Source: Candidatus Jordarchaeales archaeon
GTDB taxonomy: Archaea > Asgardarchaeota > Jordiarchaeia > Jordiarchaeales > Freyrarchaeaceae
Length of the DNA stretch: 64,000 nucleotides
Assembly: GCA_038889235.1 (NCBI GenBank)
Contig: JAWAHN010000001.1
Location: 406,499-470,498, forward strand
Direction: 5' to 3'
Both the position numbers and the translations under genes were made by a program. Under the pieces are notes generated by a model. The model made no database searches and was not told the origin of the DNA. It was given only the letters and a program-made list of their open reading frames with translations. Positions 35,276 to 43,765 of the stretch are shown here, piece after piece. Numbering within the stretch: the first letter of the stretch is position 1; each line of letters opens with the position of its first letter.

Positions 35276-36295
35276 ATGGGTGTGAGCGACAAAGGAGTCG
35301 AGTGGTTAGCATGTAAGAGTGATGTATACGCCTTGCTGCGTAGTTTGGTTAGGTGTTTACTGGAGGAAGGGGAAGTCTCAGGTGTCGCTTCAGGAGAGGT
35401 TAAAGAAGAAAAGATTTCACTGCGCATAGTTAGGGATGTTAAGGAAGTCGACGAGGCGCCTTTAGACCGTGTTTTGCTTTACGGTTACCGTGGACTGGAA
35501 TCGCCTGTCAGAGCCGTTAGAGATAGGAAGGGGGAAAGACTAGCTATTCTTGTGAAGCCGTGCGAAGCGAGAGCCTTGATTGAGCTCTCAAAAAGGAAGC
35601 AAGTTAGCCTAAGTTCGACGTTCGTTGCAGGTTTTGATTGTCCCGGAGTGAGCGTGAACAACACCGAGGGTAGCTTACTGGCTTTGAGCGACGCACCAGA
35701 ATACGAGGTTCTGAGGGAGGCATGTAAAAGGTGTGAGGTGCACACACCCCCATATAGCGACGTGGTGATAAGCCTGCTTGCATCAGCCGACATACCCCTC
35801 GTGAGGGCTGGGACCGAAAGGGGAGTGAAGATGCTCAGGATCCTTGAAAGAAAGGGGATTCGCTTCGGTAATCCGAGCCGAGAGCTTCTTTCGAAAAGGG
35901 AGGAAAAGTTAAAGATGCTGAACGAGAACGGTAAAAGGAGACTGGAGGAAGAGGAGAAGGAGCTGCTTTCAAAACCTGCCGCTGAGAGATTCTCTTGCTT
36001 CATGAGCTGGCTTGACTCATGCATTAAGTGTGGTGCGTGCATAAGGGCTTGTCCAATTTGTTACTGTAAGGATTGCATAGTTACGGCTAGACGAAAAGAT
36101 TACGCTCCTTCATTCTTCCTAGTTACGAAAATGCTCCACATGGCGGATTCCTGCGTTTGCTGCGGTAAGTGCGATGAAGTCTGCCCGAAAAGCATACCGT
36201 TATCGTATATATTCTACCACCTGGGAAGGAGGTTTGCCTCCAGATACAACTACCTAGCAGGAGTAGACTTCTCGAACCCTCCAAGAATAATCTGA
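35276..36295 (+). CDS. FrhB/FdhB-like iron-sulfur electron-transfer protein
   Basis: About 339 residues. The FrhB-type opening contains KPCEARALIELSKRKQ (F420/flavin region) and GFDCPGVSVN. The C-terminal third has two cluster motifs, CIKCGACIRACPICYCKDC and CVCCGKCDEVCPKSIP, and FYHLGRRFASR. This matches the beta subunit of formate dehydrogenase/F420-dependent enzymes that pair with Hdr complexes. All cysteines are encoded by TGT/TGC. It starts 88 nt after mvhD on the same strand, so it probably supplies electrons to the MvhD-HdrA module. The start may be ATG 35276 or GTG 35282; ribosome sites are weak. Confidence 0.8.
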   Translation: MGVSDKGVEWLACKSDVYALLRSLVRCLLEEGEVSGVASGEVKEEKISLRIVRDVKEVDEAPLDRVLLYGYRGLESPVRAVRDRKGERLAILVKPCEARALIELSKRKQVSLSSTFVAGFDCPGVSVNNTEGSLLALSDAPEYEVLREACKRCEVHTPPYSDVVISLLASADIPLVRAGTERGVKMLRILERKGIRFGNPSRELLSKREEKLKMLNENGKRRLEEEEKELLSKPAAERFSCFMSWLDSCIKCGACIRACPICYCKDCIVTARRKDYAPSFFLVTKMLHMADSCVCCGKCDEVCPKSIPLSYIFYHLGRRFASRYNYLAGVDFSNPPRII

Positions 36296-36462
36296 AAACA
36301 CTCTCTAAAATCCAAAAGACTAAACTTTAAAGGGGTTTAGGCGTTTCTAAGTGTGTAAATTGGGAAGGAAGGAGGTTTCACGGGGTTCTTTGCTTTTTTG
36401 GGACTTTTCGGGGAGCTAGGAGGGTTCGTTTAAAAATTGTTTAAAAAATGGATGAGATAGGA

Positions 36463-36744
36463 TTAATCGTATTTTTCGTCCCCTTCAACAATGTAAACTG
36501 CGAATACTCCGTCGTCGAACTCTTCGAACTTATCGATCCGCACTCTTATTCCGAGGTCTTCAAGTATGATGCGTAAGTCATCCAGGTAGTCGTAAACACC
36601 ACATGAGCGGCACCAGAAGGATCCGCTGAAAAATACGCCAAAATCCTTTTCACCTACTTGGACCAGTTCGGCAACCACTTCTGGAGCACGGTACTTGTTG
36701 TATTCCTGAATTGCAGCATGGAGTTTTTCCTTAAAGAGGTTCAA
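36463..36744 (-). CDS. Hypothetical protein with CxxC, 93 residues
   Basis: No family recognised. The sequence FSGSFWCRSCGVYDYLDDLR suggests a single metal or redox CxxC in an alpha/beta fold of about 90 residues with an acidic C-terminus. The TTG start at 36744 follows GGAGGA by 7-8 nt. It lies immediately downstream of tRNA-Gln on the same strand and is convergent with the FrhB-like gene. Confidence 0.55.
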   Translation of the reverse strand: MNLFKEKLHAAIQEYNKYRAPEVVAELVQVGEKDFGVFFSGSFWCRSCGVYDYLDDLRIILEDLGIRVRIDKFEEFDDGVFAVYIVEGDEKYD

Positions 36745-36783
36745 GCAACTACTCCTCCGCAAATGTTGGGAAAAGTAGGGTGT

Positions 36784-36891
36784 TGGTAGCCCGGCCCAGA
36801 TTCGAATTCCTCCCGTGTCTGGGGTCCCGGGGTCCAGAGCCCCGGATGCTTGGCCGCTCCGCGCCCCCTAAAGGCTCTACACCACCGGGCT
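36784..36891 (-). tRNA. tRNA-Gln (anticodon CUG) with two non-canonical introns
   Basis: Acceptor arms AGCCCGG and CCGGGCT pair perfectly and are followed by an encoded ACCA. The anticodon arm is CGGGG-CTCTGGA-CCCCG, with CTG at 36835-36837. Pairing shows two insertions. The D-loop between its 4-bp stem is 29 nt instead of about 9, so about 20 nt (around 36857-36876) is extra. The T-stem CCCAG/CTGGG encloses 12 extra nt (36807-36818) before the normal TTCGAAT loop. Removing both gives exactly 76 nt. There is no intron at the canonical 37/38 position. Exact splice points are uncertain by a few bases. Confidence 0.9.
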
Positions 36892-36915
36892 TCCAGTTTT
36901 AGGAGAATAACGAAG

Positions 36916-36932
36916 AATTTTATATAATTTTC
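36916..36932 (-). promoter_or_regulatory. TATA box of tRNA-Gln
   Basis: AAATTATATAAAATT on the minus strand, 25-40 nt upstream of the tRNA 5' end. Confidence 0.6.
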
Positions 36933-37072
36933 GAGGGCGCCGACTTTCTGTCCAAGTTAATTATTCTTCATAAACCTAGCCACATGTTCTGAAAACTAGC
37001 ACGATAAACCTCTGACCCCTCTGCACGAAGAAGTTCAGCACTCATGTTTAAAGATGCGTGGCTCACACTTGA

Positions 37073-37390
37073 CTAGATTTCCTCGAGGTACCGTTTCCCC
37101 TTGCTTGTTATCTCCCACACCTCTATTTTGTTCACAAAGCCCTTTTCCTCAAGGCCTTTAAGCATCGAAACTATCTGCTCTTTAGATGCGAGCTCTTTAC
37201 CCGTCGCTTTCCGCGGAGCATTGAACTCCGTCATTATTTGGTCGAGGAGTTTTCTCTGGTTAGAGAGTATTTCGAGCAGGAAAAGCTCATCGTCGCTAAG
37301 TTTTTCTTCGAGAGGGGGGTGTTTCAGCTTTTCCTTAGCCCCCACCCACTCTGGCACTTTTCCAGGGACCTCCCCACTTTTCCCGCTCAT
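37073..37390 (-). CDS. Small winged-helix protein
   Basis: 105 residues. A polar, proline-containing N-terminus (about 1-30) is followed by LSDDELFLLEILSNQRKLLD and a winged helix: KEQIVSMLKGLEEKGFVNKI, then VWEITSKGKRYLEEI. It may be a DNA-binding regulator or a winged-helix adaptor. ATG 37390 follows GGGGAGGAGAG; ATG 37414 lies within that site. It is downstream of no clear partner; aEF2 precedes it on neither strand as an operon. Confidence 0.6.
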   Translation of the reverse strand: MSGKSGEVPGKVPEWVGAKEKLKHPPLEEKLSDDELFLLEILSNQRKLLDQIMTEFNAPRKATGKELASKEQIVSMLKGLEEKGFVNKIEVWEITSKGKRYLEEI

Positions 37391-37529
37391 AAAGGCAACT
37401 CTCCTCCCCAACACACAGGTACCATTAGGTAACCATTCTCACATCTTCTACTTATTACTTTCTATGCGCACTTGGCCACGCGCAAAAATAGAAAGAGGGG
37501 ACATGAAAAGATTCTGGGTGTCTGGAGGG

Positions 37530-39763
37530 TTACAGCGTGTCTATGTACTCCTCAGGTTTCGGCGGTTCTGGTTTCAGTCCTTTTCTCTTCCGGATTTCAG
37601 CTATTACTTCACTTAGCAGAGACTTTGGAACTTCAGCCCACCTTGAGAACTGTGTTTGCCAGAAAGCTCTGCCAGAAGTCTTTGACCGCAAGTCATTTGC
37701 AAGCCCGAAGCTTTCTCTTACCGGTATCTCTCCATTCACGAATACTAGCGGGCCACGCTGCTCTATGTTTATAACATGACCTCTGCGCTGGGATAGTATG
37801 CTTGAAACCGCCCCTATGTACTCTGGTGGGACCATTACTTGGATCTTGTATATTGGCTCGAGCAGGGTTGGCTTGGCGCTTAGGAATGCACCCCACGTGG
37901 CACGCCTGCTCATAGGCATGATTTGCGCTGGCCCTCTGTGAACGGGGTCCTCGTGCAGCTGGCAGTCCGTCACTATTACTTTAACGCCTCTCATGGGCTC
38001 CTCGGCAAGGGGACCTGCTTCGCAAGCCCATTTTATCCCTGATATTATTGTCTCCTTCACCTCACGTAGGTACTGGATGCCACGCGTCCTGTCAACTATC
38101 ACATTGCCGTACTCGTCAATCGCCCAAATGTTCCTGGCGTCATGAGGGTCCCAACCAGCTTTTTCTCTCAGAATCTTCGCCCTCTCATCTCTCTCTTGGT
38201 ACTCCGATATTTCGCCCTCCGTGAGCAGGTTTACCGTCTCCTCGTTAAGCGGCTCAACCATGATCCAAATCCTGTTGTGCTTGTTCGGGCTTTTTCCTAG
38301 TACCGGCTGGGAGGACGAGGTGACCGTTTCCCTGTAGACCACTATTGGCGGTGAGACTGTGATATCAACTTCTGACTGGATTTCCTTCAGAGCTATTTCG
38401 AGGTGTAGTTCGCCCATTCCCGAGAGCAGGTATTCTCCGGTTTCTTGATTAATCGTCGTCACTATGTTCGGGTCTTGAATCGAGATTTTCTGCATCAGTT
38501 CCACAAGTTTCGGTAGATCTTTCGGGTGTTTCGGCTCTATGGCTACGGTGACAACAGGCTCTGAAATGTACTTAATTTTTTCAAATGGAACCACGATGTC
38601 CTTTATGTTTTCGGCTACCACGGTTTCTCCAGCTCTAGCCAGCTCCAGTCCGAGCAGAGCCGCTATGTTGCCAGCTGGTATGGAACTGACTATGGCTCGT
38701 TTGGCACCCATGTAAATGCTCGTCTGCTGAACCCTGTAACCTTTCTTAGCTGTGAGCAGGTAAACTTGGTCTCCTTCACTTATCGTGCCGGAGAAAACTC
38801 TCCCCGTCGATACTATTCCCGCGTGGGGGTCGACTATAACCTTGTTTAGACAAATTACAGTTGGGCCGTTCTCATCGCACTCAAGCATCGCTTTTCCTAT
38901 CTCGCTGTTAAGGTCCCCGTGCCAGATCTTCGGCACTCTGTAGCGTTGAGCCTCAATCGGGTTGGGAAGGTGGTCGACGACCATGTCCAACACAGCAGCA
39001 TGAACCGGGAGAAGCTTCTTGAGCTCGTCTACCCTATCTTCCTTGTAATAGGCGACTATGTCACTAAACTTCAACCCTAACTCGAGCATTTGAGGAACAG
39101 TAAACCCCCACCTGTGAAGGGCTGAACCAAAGGCCACGCTACCATTAGCCGGATTAACCTTCCACTTGTTGGCGAACTCCTTCTCACCATAAATGTCGAT
39201 TAAACCATTAAAATCTCGAATAATCCTGTTAAGCTTCTCTTGGACGCCGCGCTCGTCAAGCCTTAACTCGCGGATTAAACGGTCAATCTTATTAATAAAC
39301 AATACGGGTCTGACACGCTCAGATAAAGCCTGTCGAGTAACGGTTTCCGTTTGGACGCCTATCTCCTCTACGGCATCTACCACTACGACCGCGCCGTCAA
39401 TTACTCTTAAAGCTCTCGTAACGTGCCCGGTGAAGTTTACGCGAGCGAGCCAGCCGGCTCGTTCTCTACGTGTCCGGGCGTGTCTATGAGGTTTATGAGG
39501 TACTCTTTCCCGTCGAACTTGTGCACTAGAGATATGTTAGCGGCTTTTATTGTTATCCCTCTTTTCTGCTCCTCTTCAAGGTAGTCCAATGCCCTTGCTT
39601 CTCCCGCTATCGTTGGGGAGAGTAGCCCAGCTTCAGCAAGCAGGGAGTCGCTTAGCGTTGTTTTGCCGTGGTCGACGTGTGCTATTATTCCGAAGTTCCT
39701 TATCTGCTCTTTCACTCGCATCATTCTTTCAACTTCTTCAATGTACTTCATCCTTGCAGACAA
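37530..39763 (-). CDS. fusA: Translation elongation factor aEF-2, interrupted by a 29-nt insertion
   Basis: Joining 39763-39467 with 39437-37530 gives 734 residues, the normal aEF2 length. G1 [16 protein letters not shown]2 [13 protein letters not shown]3 DTPGHV, then [21 protein letters not shown]4 NKID. Domain IV carries the diphthamide loop [15 protein letters not shown] with its His present. It drives ribosomal translocation with GTP. Unspliced, the frame stops 9 codons after DTPGHV. The TTG start at 39763 follows GAGGTGG. A second aEF2 copy is not in this window. A sequence error is unlikely because 29 nt with internal symmetry would have to be added. Confidence 0.92.
39438..39466 (-). 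other. Probable 29-nt archaeal intron within the aEF2 gene
   Basis: GTA occurs at both junctions (CACGTA before, GCGTA after), so the exact cut can shift by up to 3 nt. Inside, CGAGCC and GGCUCG form a 6-bp hairpin with loop GGCU. Further out, exon ACGU can pair with intron-end GCGU (4 bp, one G-U). This helix is flanked by 3-nt bulges AGA and AAA on opposite strands, the arrangement of a bulge-helix-bulge splice site. Cuts after the first base of each bulge would restore the frame exactly. Confidence 0.75.
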
Positions 39764-39810
39764 AGATTTCCACCTCTCACCTTCTTAATGGTGAGATTAA
39801 GATAACAGCT

Positions 39811-39834
39811 TTTAAACCTTTTTTTAAACCTTTT
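39811..39834 (-). promoter_or_regulatory. Promoter of aEF2 with tandem TATA-like elements
   Basis: On the minus strand AAAAGGTTTAAA occurs twice in tandem, about 48-70 nt before the TTG start. Each copy looks like a TATA box with a preceding purine-rich BRE, as expected for a strongly expressed gene. Confidence 0.5.
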
Positions 39835-40022
39835 CAAGTTTAAAAAGCTGCAAGCCCCCGGCCTAGGGGACTTATACCTTAATCAGGAGCTTCTAGTGTT
39901 TTACTGGGGCGCAAACCGCTCACTTTCCGAGTTTTGCACCACGTTCTTTAAATTGGTAAAGGTTAAATAGGTCGCCACTTTCATCTTGTTGACGAAAATT
40001 TCGTTAACAAAGGGGGGCATGT

Positions 40023-41108
40023 TTGCACCCTACGCGTTTGAAGGTCGAAGTTTTGTGCCGAGGACTAAGAGTTGAGGGAGAAGTTGGCGGTGTAAGAAAG
40101 GTGGGAGCTGGCCCGGCTGGCGGTAGACACATTCTCCTGGAAAGAGATGTGGTGGTTAACGCGCCCGTATCCGCTTACTTTGCAAAGAAATCTAGTCTGG
40201 TTTTGAGGAAAGAGGGTGGAAAGTGGTTTATTTTTGACGGGGGGAAGAGGGTCAGCGAGGTGGAGTTTGTCCCTGTGCCCGAGTTTTACTATAAGGTTAC
40301 TTCTAGTGGCATCCCTATGTGGAAAATTGCCCTTCTACATGGAAAGGACTGTGTTGCGACTACGCTCCTTCAAGTGTGTGAACGACAGAGCGTGGGGTTG
40401 GGGTGCAAGTTTTGCGGAATTTCCCTTTCTCTCAAGAGCGGGTTAACCGTTGCCCGTAAGAGGGCTGAAGACCTGGTTGAAGTTGTTGGGGCGGCAGTGG
40501 AGGAGGGGGTTTGCAGGCATGTGACTATAACTACGGGGACACCTGCTTCCCCCGATAGGGGGGCTCGGCTTCTCGCTGAAGCTGCGAGGGCGTTAAAGGG
40601 TAGTTACGATGTTCCCGTGCACGTTCAACTGGAGCCACCGAGGGGAGGGGGCGCCTTCGAAGTATTGGTTAATGCGGGTGTTGACACGGTCGGAGTACAC
40701 GTTGAAACGTTTGACGAGAATGTTAGGAGGAAAGTTTGCCCGGGTAAGTCTGAGGTCTCTCTGCAAGAGTACTTTGATGCTTGGAGGAGGGCCGTCGACG
40801 CTTTTGGAGAGGCGCAGGTTAGCACTTATGTTATTGCGGGTTTAGGGGAGAGCGATGACTGCTTGCTGTGGGGCTTTGAGGAGGCTGCCAGAATAGGCGT
40901 TGTGCCTTTTCTTGTTCCGTTGATCCCGATAGTTGGAACGGAGATGGAGTGGGCGGCTCCGCCGCCGCCGGACAGAATGCTTAGGCTCTATGCCGCCCTG
41001 AGGAGGATCCTTTTGGATTACGGTGTTAACCCTCTAGATAATAAGGCTGGGTGTGTTAGGTGCTCGTCGTGTTCTGCGCTCAGGGAAGCCATAGTTTGGG
41101 GGGTTTAA
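40023..41108 (+). CDS. Radical SAM protein, MSMEG_0568-like family
   Basis: 361 residues. It opens LKVEVLCRGLRVEGEVGGVR, then ERQSVGLGCKFCGISLSLKS, a radical SAM CxxxxxxCxxC-type cysteine region (CERQSVGLGCKFC), followed by HVTITTGTPASPDRGARLLA and VPVHVQLEPP. The C-terminal cysteines GCVRCSSCSALRE may bind a further cluster. The layout matches the MSMEG_0568 family, which in bacteria occurs in a nitrilase-containing gene set of unknown purpose. It ends 6 nt before an acyl-CoA synthetase-like gene, so the two form an operon. A TTG start follows GGGGGG. Confidence 0.75.
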   Translation: MHPTRLKVEVLCRGLRVEGEVGGVRKVGAGPAGGRHILLERDVVVNAPVSAYFAKKSSLVLRKEGGKWFIFDGGKRVSEVEFVPVPEFYYKVTSSGIPMWKIALLHGKDCVATTLLQVCERQSVGLGCKFCGISLSLKSGLTVARKRAEDLVEVVGAAVEEGVCRHVTITTGTPASPDRGARLLAEAARALKGSYDVPVHVQLEPPRGGGAFEVLVNAGVDTVGVHVETFDENVRRKVCPGKSEVSLQEYFDAWRRAVDAFGEAQVSTYVIAGLGESDDCLLWGFEEAARIGVVPFLVPLIPIVGTEMEWAAPPPPDRMLRLYAALRRILLDYGVNPLDNKAGCVRCSSCSALREAIVWGV

Positions 41109-41114
41109 TGTTTG

Positions 41115-42449
41115 ATGCTGGACGAATTTTTTAATCCTACGAGTGTTGTGATCGTTGGCGGTTCTCCTGTTGACAGGAAATTTGGCCACCAAATAATTAA
41201 GAACATTGTTAGCTTGGGGTTTAGGGGTAAGGTCTACGTTGTTAATTTGAAAGGGGAAAGCGTGCTGGGCGTTCCGGCAGTACCAAGGGTTGACATGCTC
41301 AGTGAAGTGCCAGAGTTAGGGGTTGTTGTTCTTCCACCCGACGCGGCTGTTGACGCTTTCTTCGAGCTTTCAGATATTGGTGTTAAGAGAGTGATCATGG
41401 CGTCTTCAGGCTTCTCAGAGGCTGGGTTGGAGGGAAAGGAGAGAGAGGAGGCGATCGTCGAGGAGGCGAGGAGGAAAGGGATCCGCATCCTAGGGCCGAA
41501 CACCATTGGCTTGGTGAACTTTTCCGGGGGTTTCGCTCCAATGCTGACTCCGGTGAGAAAGTTTAGCGCTGGGAGTGTGAGCTATGTGGGGCATAGTGGG
41601 GGGTTGACGTGTGGTCTGGGTTGGTGGCAGCCAGAAGGGGTGCGGTTTAGCAAACTGGTCCATGTGGGAAACGCTTGCGATATCAGTGAGAGAGACGTTT
41701 TGGAGTACTTGTCGGCAGACAAGGAAACGAAGGTTATTCTTTGCCAGCTCTGCAGACTGACGGAGAGCGTCATGAGGGGGGTCGAGGAGGCTGCTAAAGC
41801 AAAGCCCGTTATCGTTCATTACATCCGTGGAGAATCCAGCGTTTTAGAGGATGTGGGTGCTATATGTGTTTCACATTACAGTGAGATGTTCGAGGCTGCA
41901 AGGGTGTTGCTAAGCAGAGTTCCTAGGGGGAACAAGGTTGCCGTTGTCGGCCCCTCTTCTGGAGCGATCTCAATAGTTACGTCTTGTTTTGAAAGATACG
42001 GCTTGGAGCTGGCCCGCCTTTCGGAGGGAACCGAAAAGGTTCTTAGGGAGAAGGTTTTAACGCCTCTTAGCCCGAGCGTCAATCCTGTTGATTACTGGCC
42101 TCCGTCGAGGCTGGATGGTGGGGAGGTAGGTGAGAAGAACAGTGTTGCTGTAAAAGCGCTTGTAGACGACGACGGAGTGGACATTGTGTTTGTGGTGCTG
42201 GAACTCATGGAGGAAATTGCCTTTGACGTTGAGGAGGCTTTTCGGGAGGCTGTTAAGTCAGGAAAAACGTTGATCGCCATCCTCCTTCAAGTGGAGGAGG
42301 GAGTTTCGAGAAGGGTGCAAAGGGGGTTAAAGAAGCTCAATATACCATACTTTTGGGATGCAGAAAGAGCTGTTAGAGTTGTGGGGGAGGTAGTTAAGTG
42401 GGTTAGGCGTAAAGCCTGCAAGGAGCAAAGCGTCGTCATGGTTGAATGA
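41115..42449 (+). CDS. Acyl-CoA synthetase (NDP-forming) alpha-type protein lacking the phospho-histidine motif
   Basis: 444 residues. CoA-binding Rossmann domain: FNPTSVVIVGGSPVDRKFGH, then GKVYVVNLKGESVLGVPAVP and GIRILGPNTIGLVN. Then come ligase-CoA domains with VSYVGHSGGLTCGL and VHVGNACDISERDVLEYL. ADP-forming synthetases carry an SHTGA-type loop with the catalytic His; here the matching stretch reads ESSVLEDVGAICVSHYSEMF, without it. No beta (ATP-grasp) subunit is nearby. It may therefore bind CoA esters without making ATP, or use a different mechanism with the preceding radical SAM protein. Confidence 0.75.
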   Translation: MLDEFFNPTSVVIVGGSPVDRKFGHQIIKNIVSLGFRGKVYVVNLKGESVLGVPAVPRVDMLSEVPELGVVVLPPDAAVDAFFELSDIGVKRVIMASSGFSEAGLEGKEREEAIVEEARRKGIRILGPNTIGLVNFSGGFAPMLTPVRKFSAGSVSYVGHSGGLTCGLGWWQPEGVRFSKLVHVGNACDISERDVLEYLSADKETKVILCQLCRLTESVMRGVEEAAKAKPVIVHYIRGESSVLEDVGAICVSHYSEMFEAARVLLSRVPRGNKVAVVGPSSGAISIVTSCFERYGLELARLSEGTEKVLREKVLTPLSPSVNPVDYWPPSRLDGGEVGEKNSVAVKALVDDDGVDIVFVVLELMEEIAFDVEEAFREAVKSGKTLIAILLQVEEGVSRRVQRGLKKLNIPYFWDAERAVRVVGEVVKWVRRKACKEQSVVMVE

Positions 42450-42458
42450 ATGCCAGGA

Positions 42459-43247
42459 TTAGGCTTTTAAGATGCCTCTTCTCAGGGCAAGCAAATGCAC
42501 TGCGAGCGTAAAGAGAGGAGTTAAGGCTAGCATATATGGATCCTTCCGGTAGTTGTGTCTTAGGTGCGCGAACCTAGTTGCGTGCTTGCACATCCATCCT
42601 TTGAGGGAGAGGGGGATTTTGTTGACAGGCAAACGCTTCCTGAAGACGTAGTAGTAGGAGGCCATTGTGCTCCACTTTACTGCTTCCATGGAGTACTTTG
42701 TGGCTCCTAGGGTGAATGGGGCTATTAGGAGGGCCGCTGTGGAGAGGAGGAGGTTCATGGCGAGGCTTTTAACCAACTGCAATGGGCTGGGGGTTCGAGG
42801 AGGGGGGAGCTCGGCTTCTCCGTAAACCACCTTTGCTCCGTTGAACGCGCTGCTGAGAACTAGCTTTGATGGGGCTAGAAGGGCGGACATCACGCGGCTG
42901 AGCGAGAATATAGAGGAAAAGTCGCCTTTCCTCAGGTCCTCTTCACGGCAGACGAAAAAGGATTTGAACATTCCTGTCTTCATATTAACAGCATCAAGAA
43001 CTTTTTCGATAAACGGAGAAGGGGGTTCAGCTTTTTCAATCCCTCTTAGGGCTGCTGCCACCTTCTTGACAATTCCCTTGTCACCGCTCTTAAGTACGAT
43101 TAGCACATCCACATCACTTAAGGGCGACATTCCTCCATCGAGGACGCTCCCGAAGAAGATGACCGATGAAACGGAGCTTTCTCCCGCAATTTTGGAGACG
43201 AAATCAACTAGTCTGATAGCCATTTTCTCGCAAGAAGCTTCATTCAC
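42459..43247 (-). CDS. Nucleotidyltransferase-domain protein with C-terminal hydrophobic region
   Basis: 262 residues. The fold's GS motif and catalytic acids are in VIFFGSVLDGGMSPLSDVDVLIVL (FGS, then D-x-D). The C-terminal half has a hydrophobic region (LAMNLLLSTAALLIAPFTLG) and a basic tail. It is probably a minimal nucleotidyltransferase-type enzyme, perhaps membrane-associated. The target is unknown. It starts 2 nt after the stop of the HD-domain gene upstream, so they are co-translated, and is convergent with the acyl-CoA synthetase-like gene. Confidence 0.7.
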   Translation of the reverse strand: MNEASCEKMAIRLVDFVSKIAGESSVSSVIFFGSVLDGGMSPLSDVDVLIVLKSGDKGIVKKVAAALRGIEKAEPPSPFIEKVLDAVNMKTGMFKSFFVCREEDLRKGDFSSIFSLSRVMSALLAPSKLVLSSAFNGAKVVYGEAELPPPRTPSPLQLVKSLAMNLLLSTAALLIAPFTLGATKYSMEAVKWSTMASYYYVFRKRLPVNKIPLSLKGWMCKHATRFAHLRHNYRKDPYMLALTPLFTLAVHLLALRRGILKA

Positions 43248-43249
43248 GT

Positions 43250-43765
43250 CTAATACGCCTCCAACAATCTTAGGACAAGCTTGTTAAGTATGCGAGTTAA
43301 ACCGATAAGCTCGAGTAAAGCGTCAAACTTGTCGGCAATCCAAACTATGAGTGCTTCCCTCGTTCTGGGAGGGCTTCCAAGGGGGAACATGTGTGTCTTT
43401 ATGGCTTCAACCACTGCTCGCGGCTCCCCTATTGAGGCGGCAAGCTTAGCTCCTCTCTCAGCGTGGCTTAAAAGCTGTTTCAATGGGCTCGCTAGGTTTT
43501 CGGCGTCATAGCCTGCATCGTGTAAGACGCCTGCTCTAGCGCATGTAAAGGGGTCACACCTAGTGAGCATGGCTAACGAGAAGCTTAAGTAGCCTACGCG
43601 CAGCGAGTGAGTGAAGCGTCCGGAGCCCTTACGCGCCAAGTGTTCAGAAAAAGAGTGGGAAGGGTAATTTTTCAGGTGCGATATCACAGGAACCAGGTTA
43701 GCTACAATGCTGCGAAATGAGCGAGCAGGGTTCAAGGTGGGAACCCTCAGAAGTCGTAGGGCCAT
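43250..43765 (-). CDS. HD-domain (HDIG-type) phosphohydrolase
   Basis: 171 residues. His in GRFTHSLRVGYLSFSLA, the HD pair in RAGVLHDAGYDAENL, then LLSHAERGAKLAASIGEPRA and the final Asp in IVWIADKFDALLELIG. The metal-binding set H...HD...D is complete, so it should hydrolyse a phosphomonoester or a cyclic nucleotide. The substrate is not predictable. It overlaps the end of the subtilase gene by 19 nt and is followed by the nucleotidyltransferase gene. Confidence 0.8.
   Translation of the reverse strand: MALRLLRVPTLNPARSFRSIVANLVPVISHLKNYPSHSFSEHLARKGSGRFTHSLRVGYLSFSLAMLTRCDPFTCARAGVLHDAGYDAENLASPLKQLLSHAERGAKLAASIGEPRAVVEAIKTHMFPLGSPPRTREALIVWIADKFDALLELIGLTRILNKLVLRLLEAY

Noticed and set aside
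37530-39763. aEF2 lacking the diphthamide histidine
   Set aside because: The loop [12 protein letters not shown] is present with its His; the difference seen further downstream (TQFSRW) is not the modified position.
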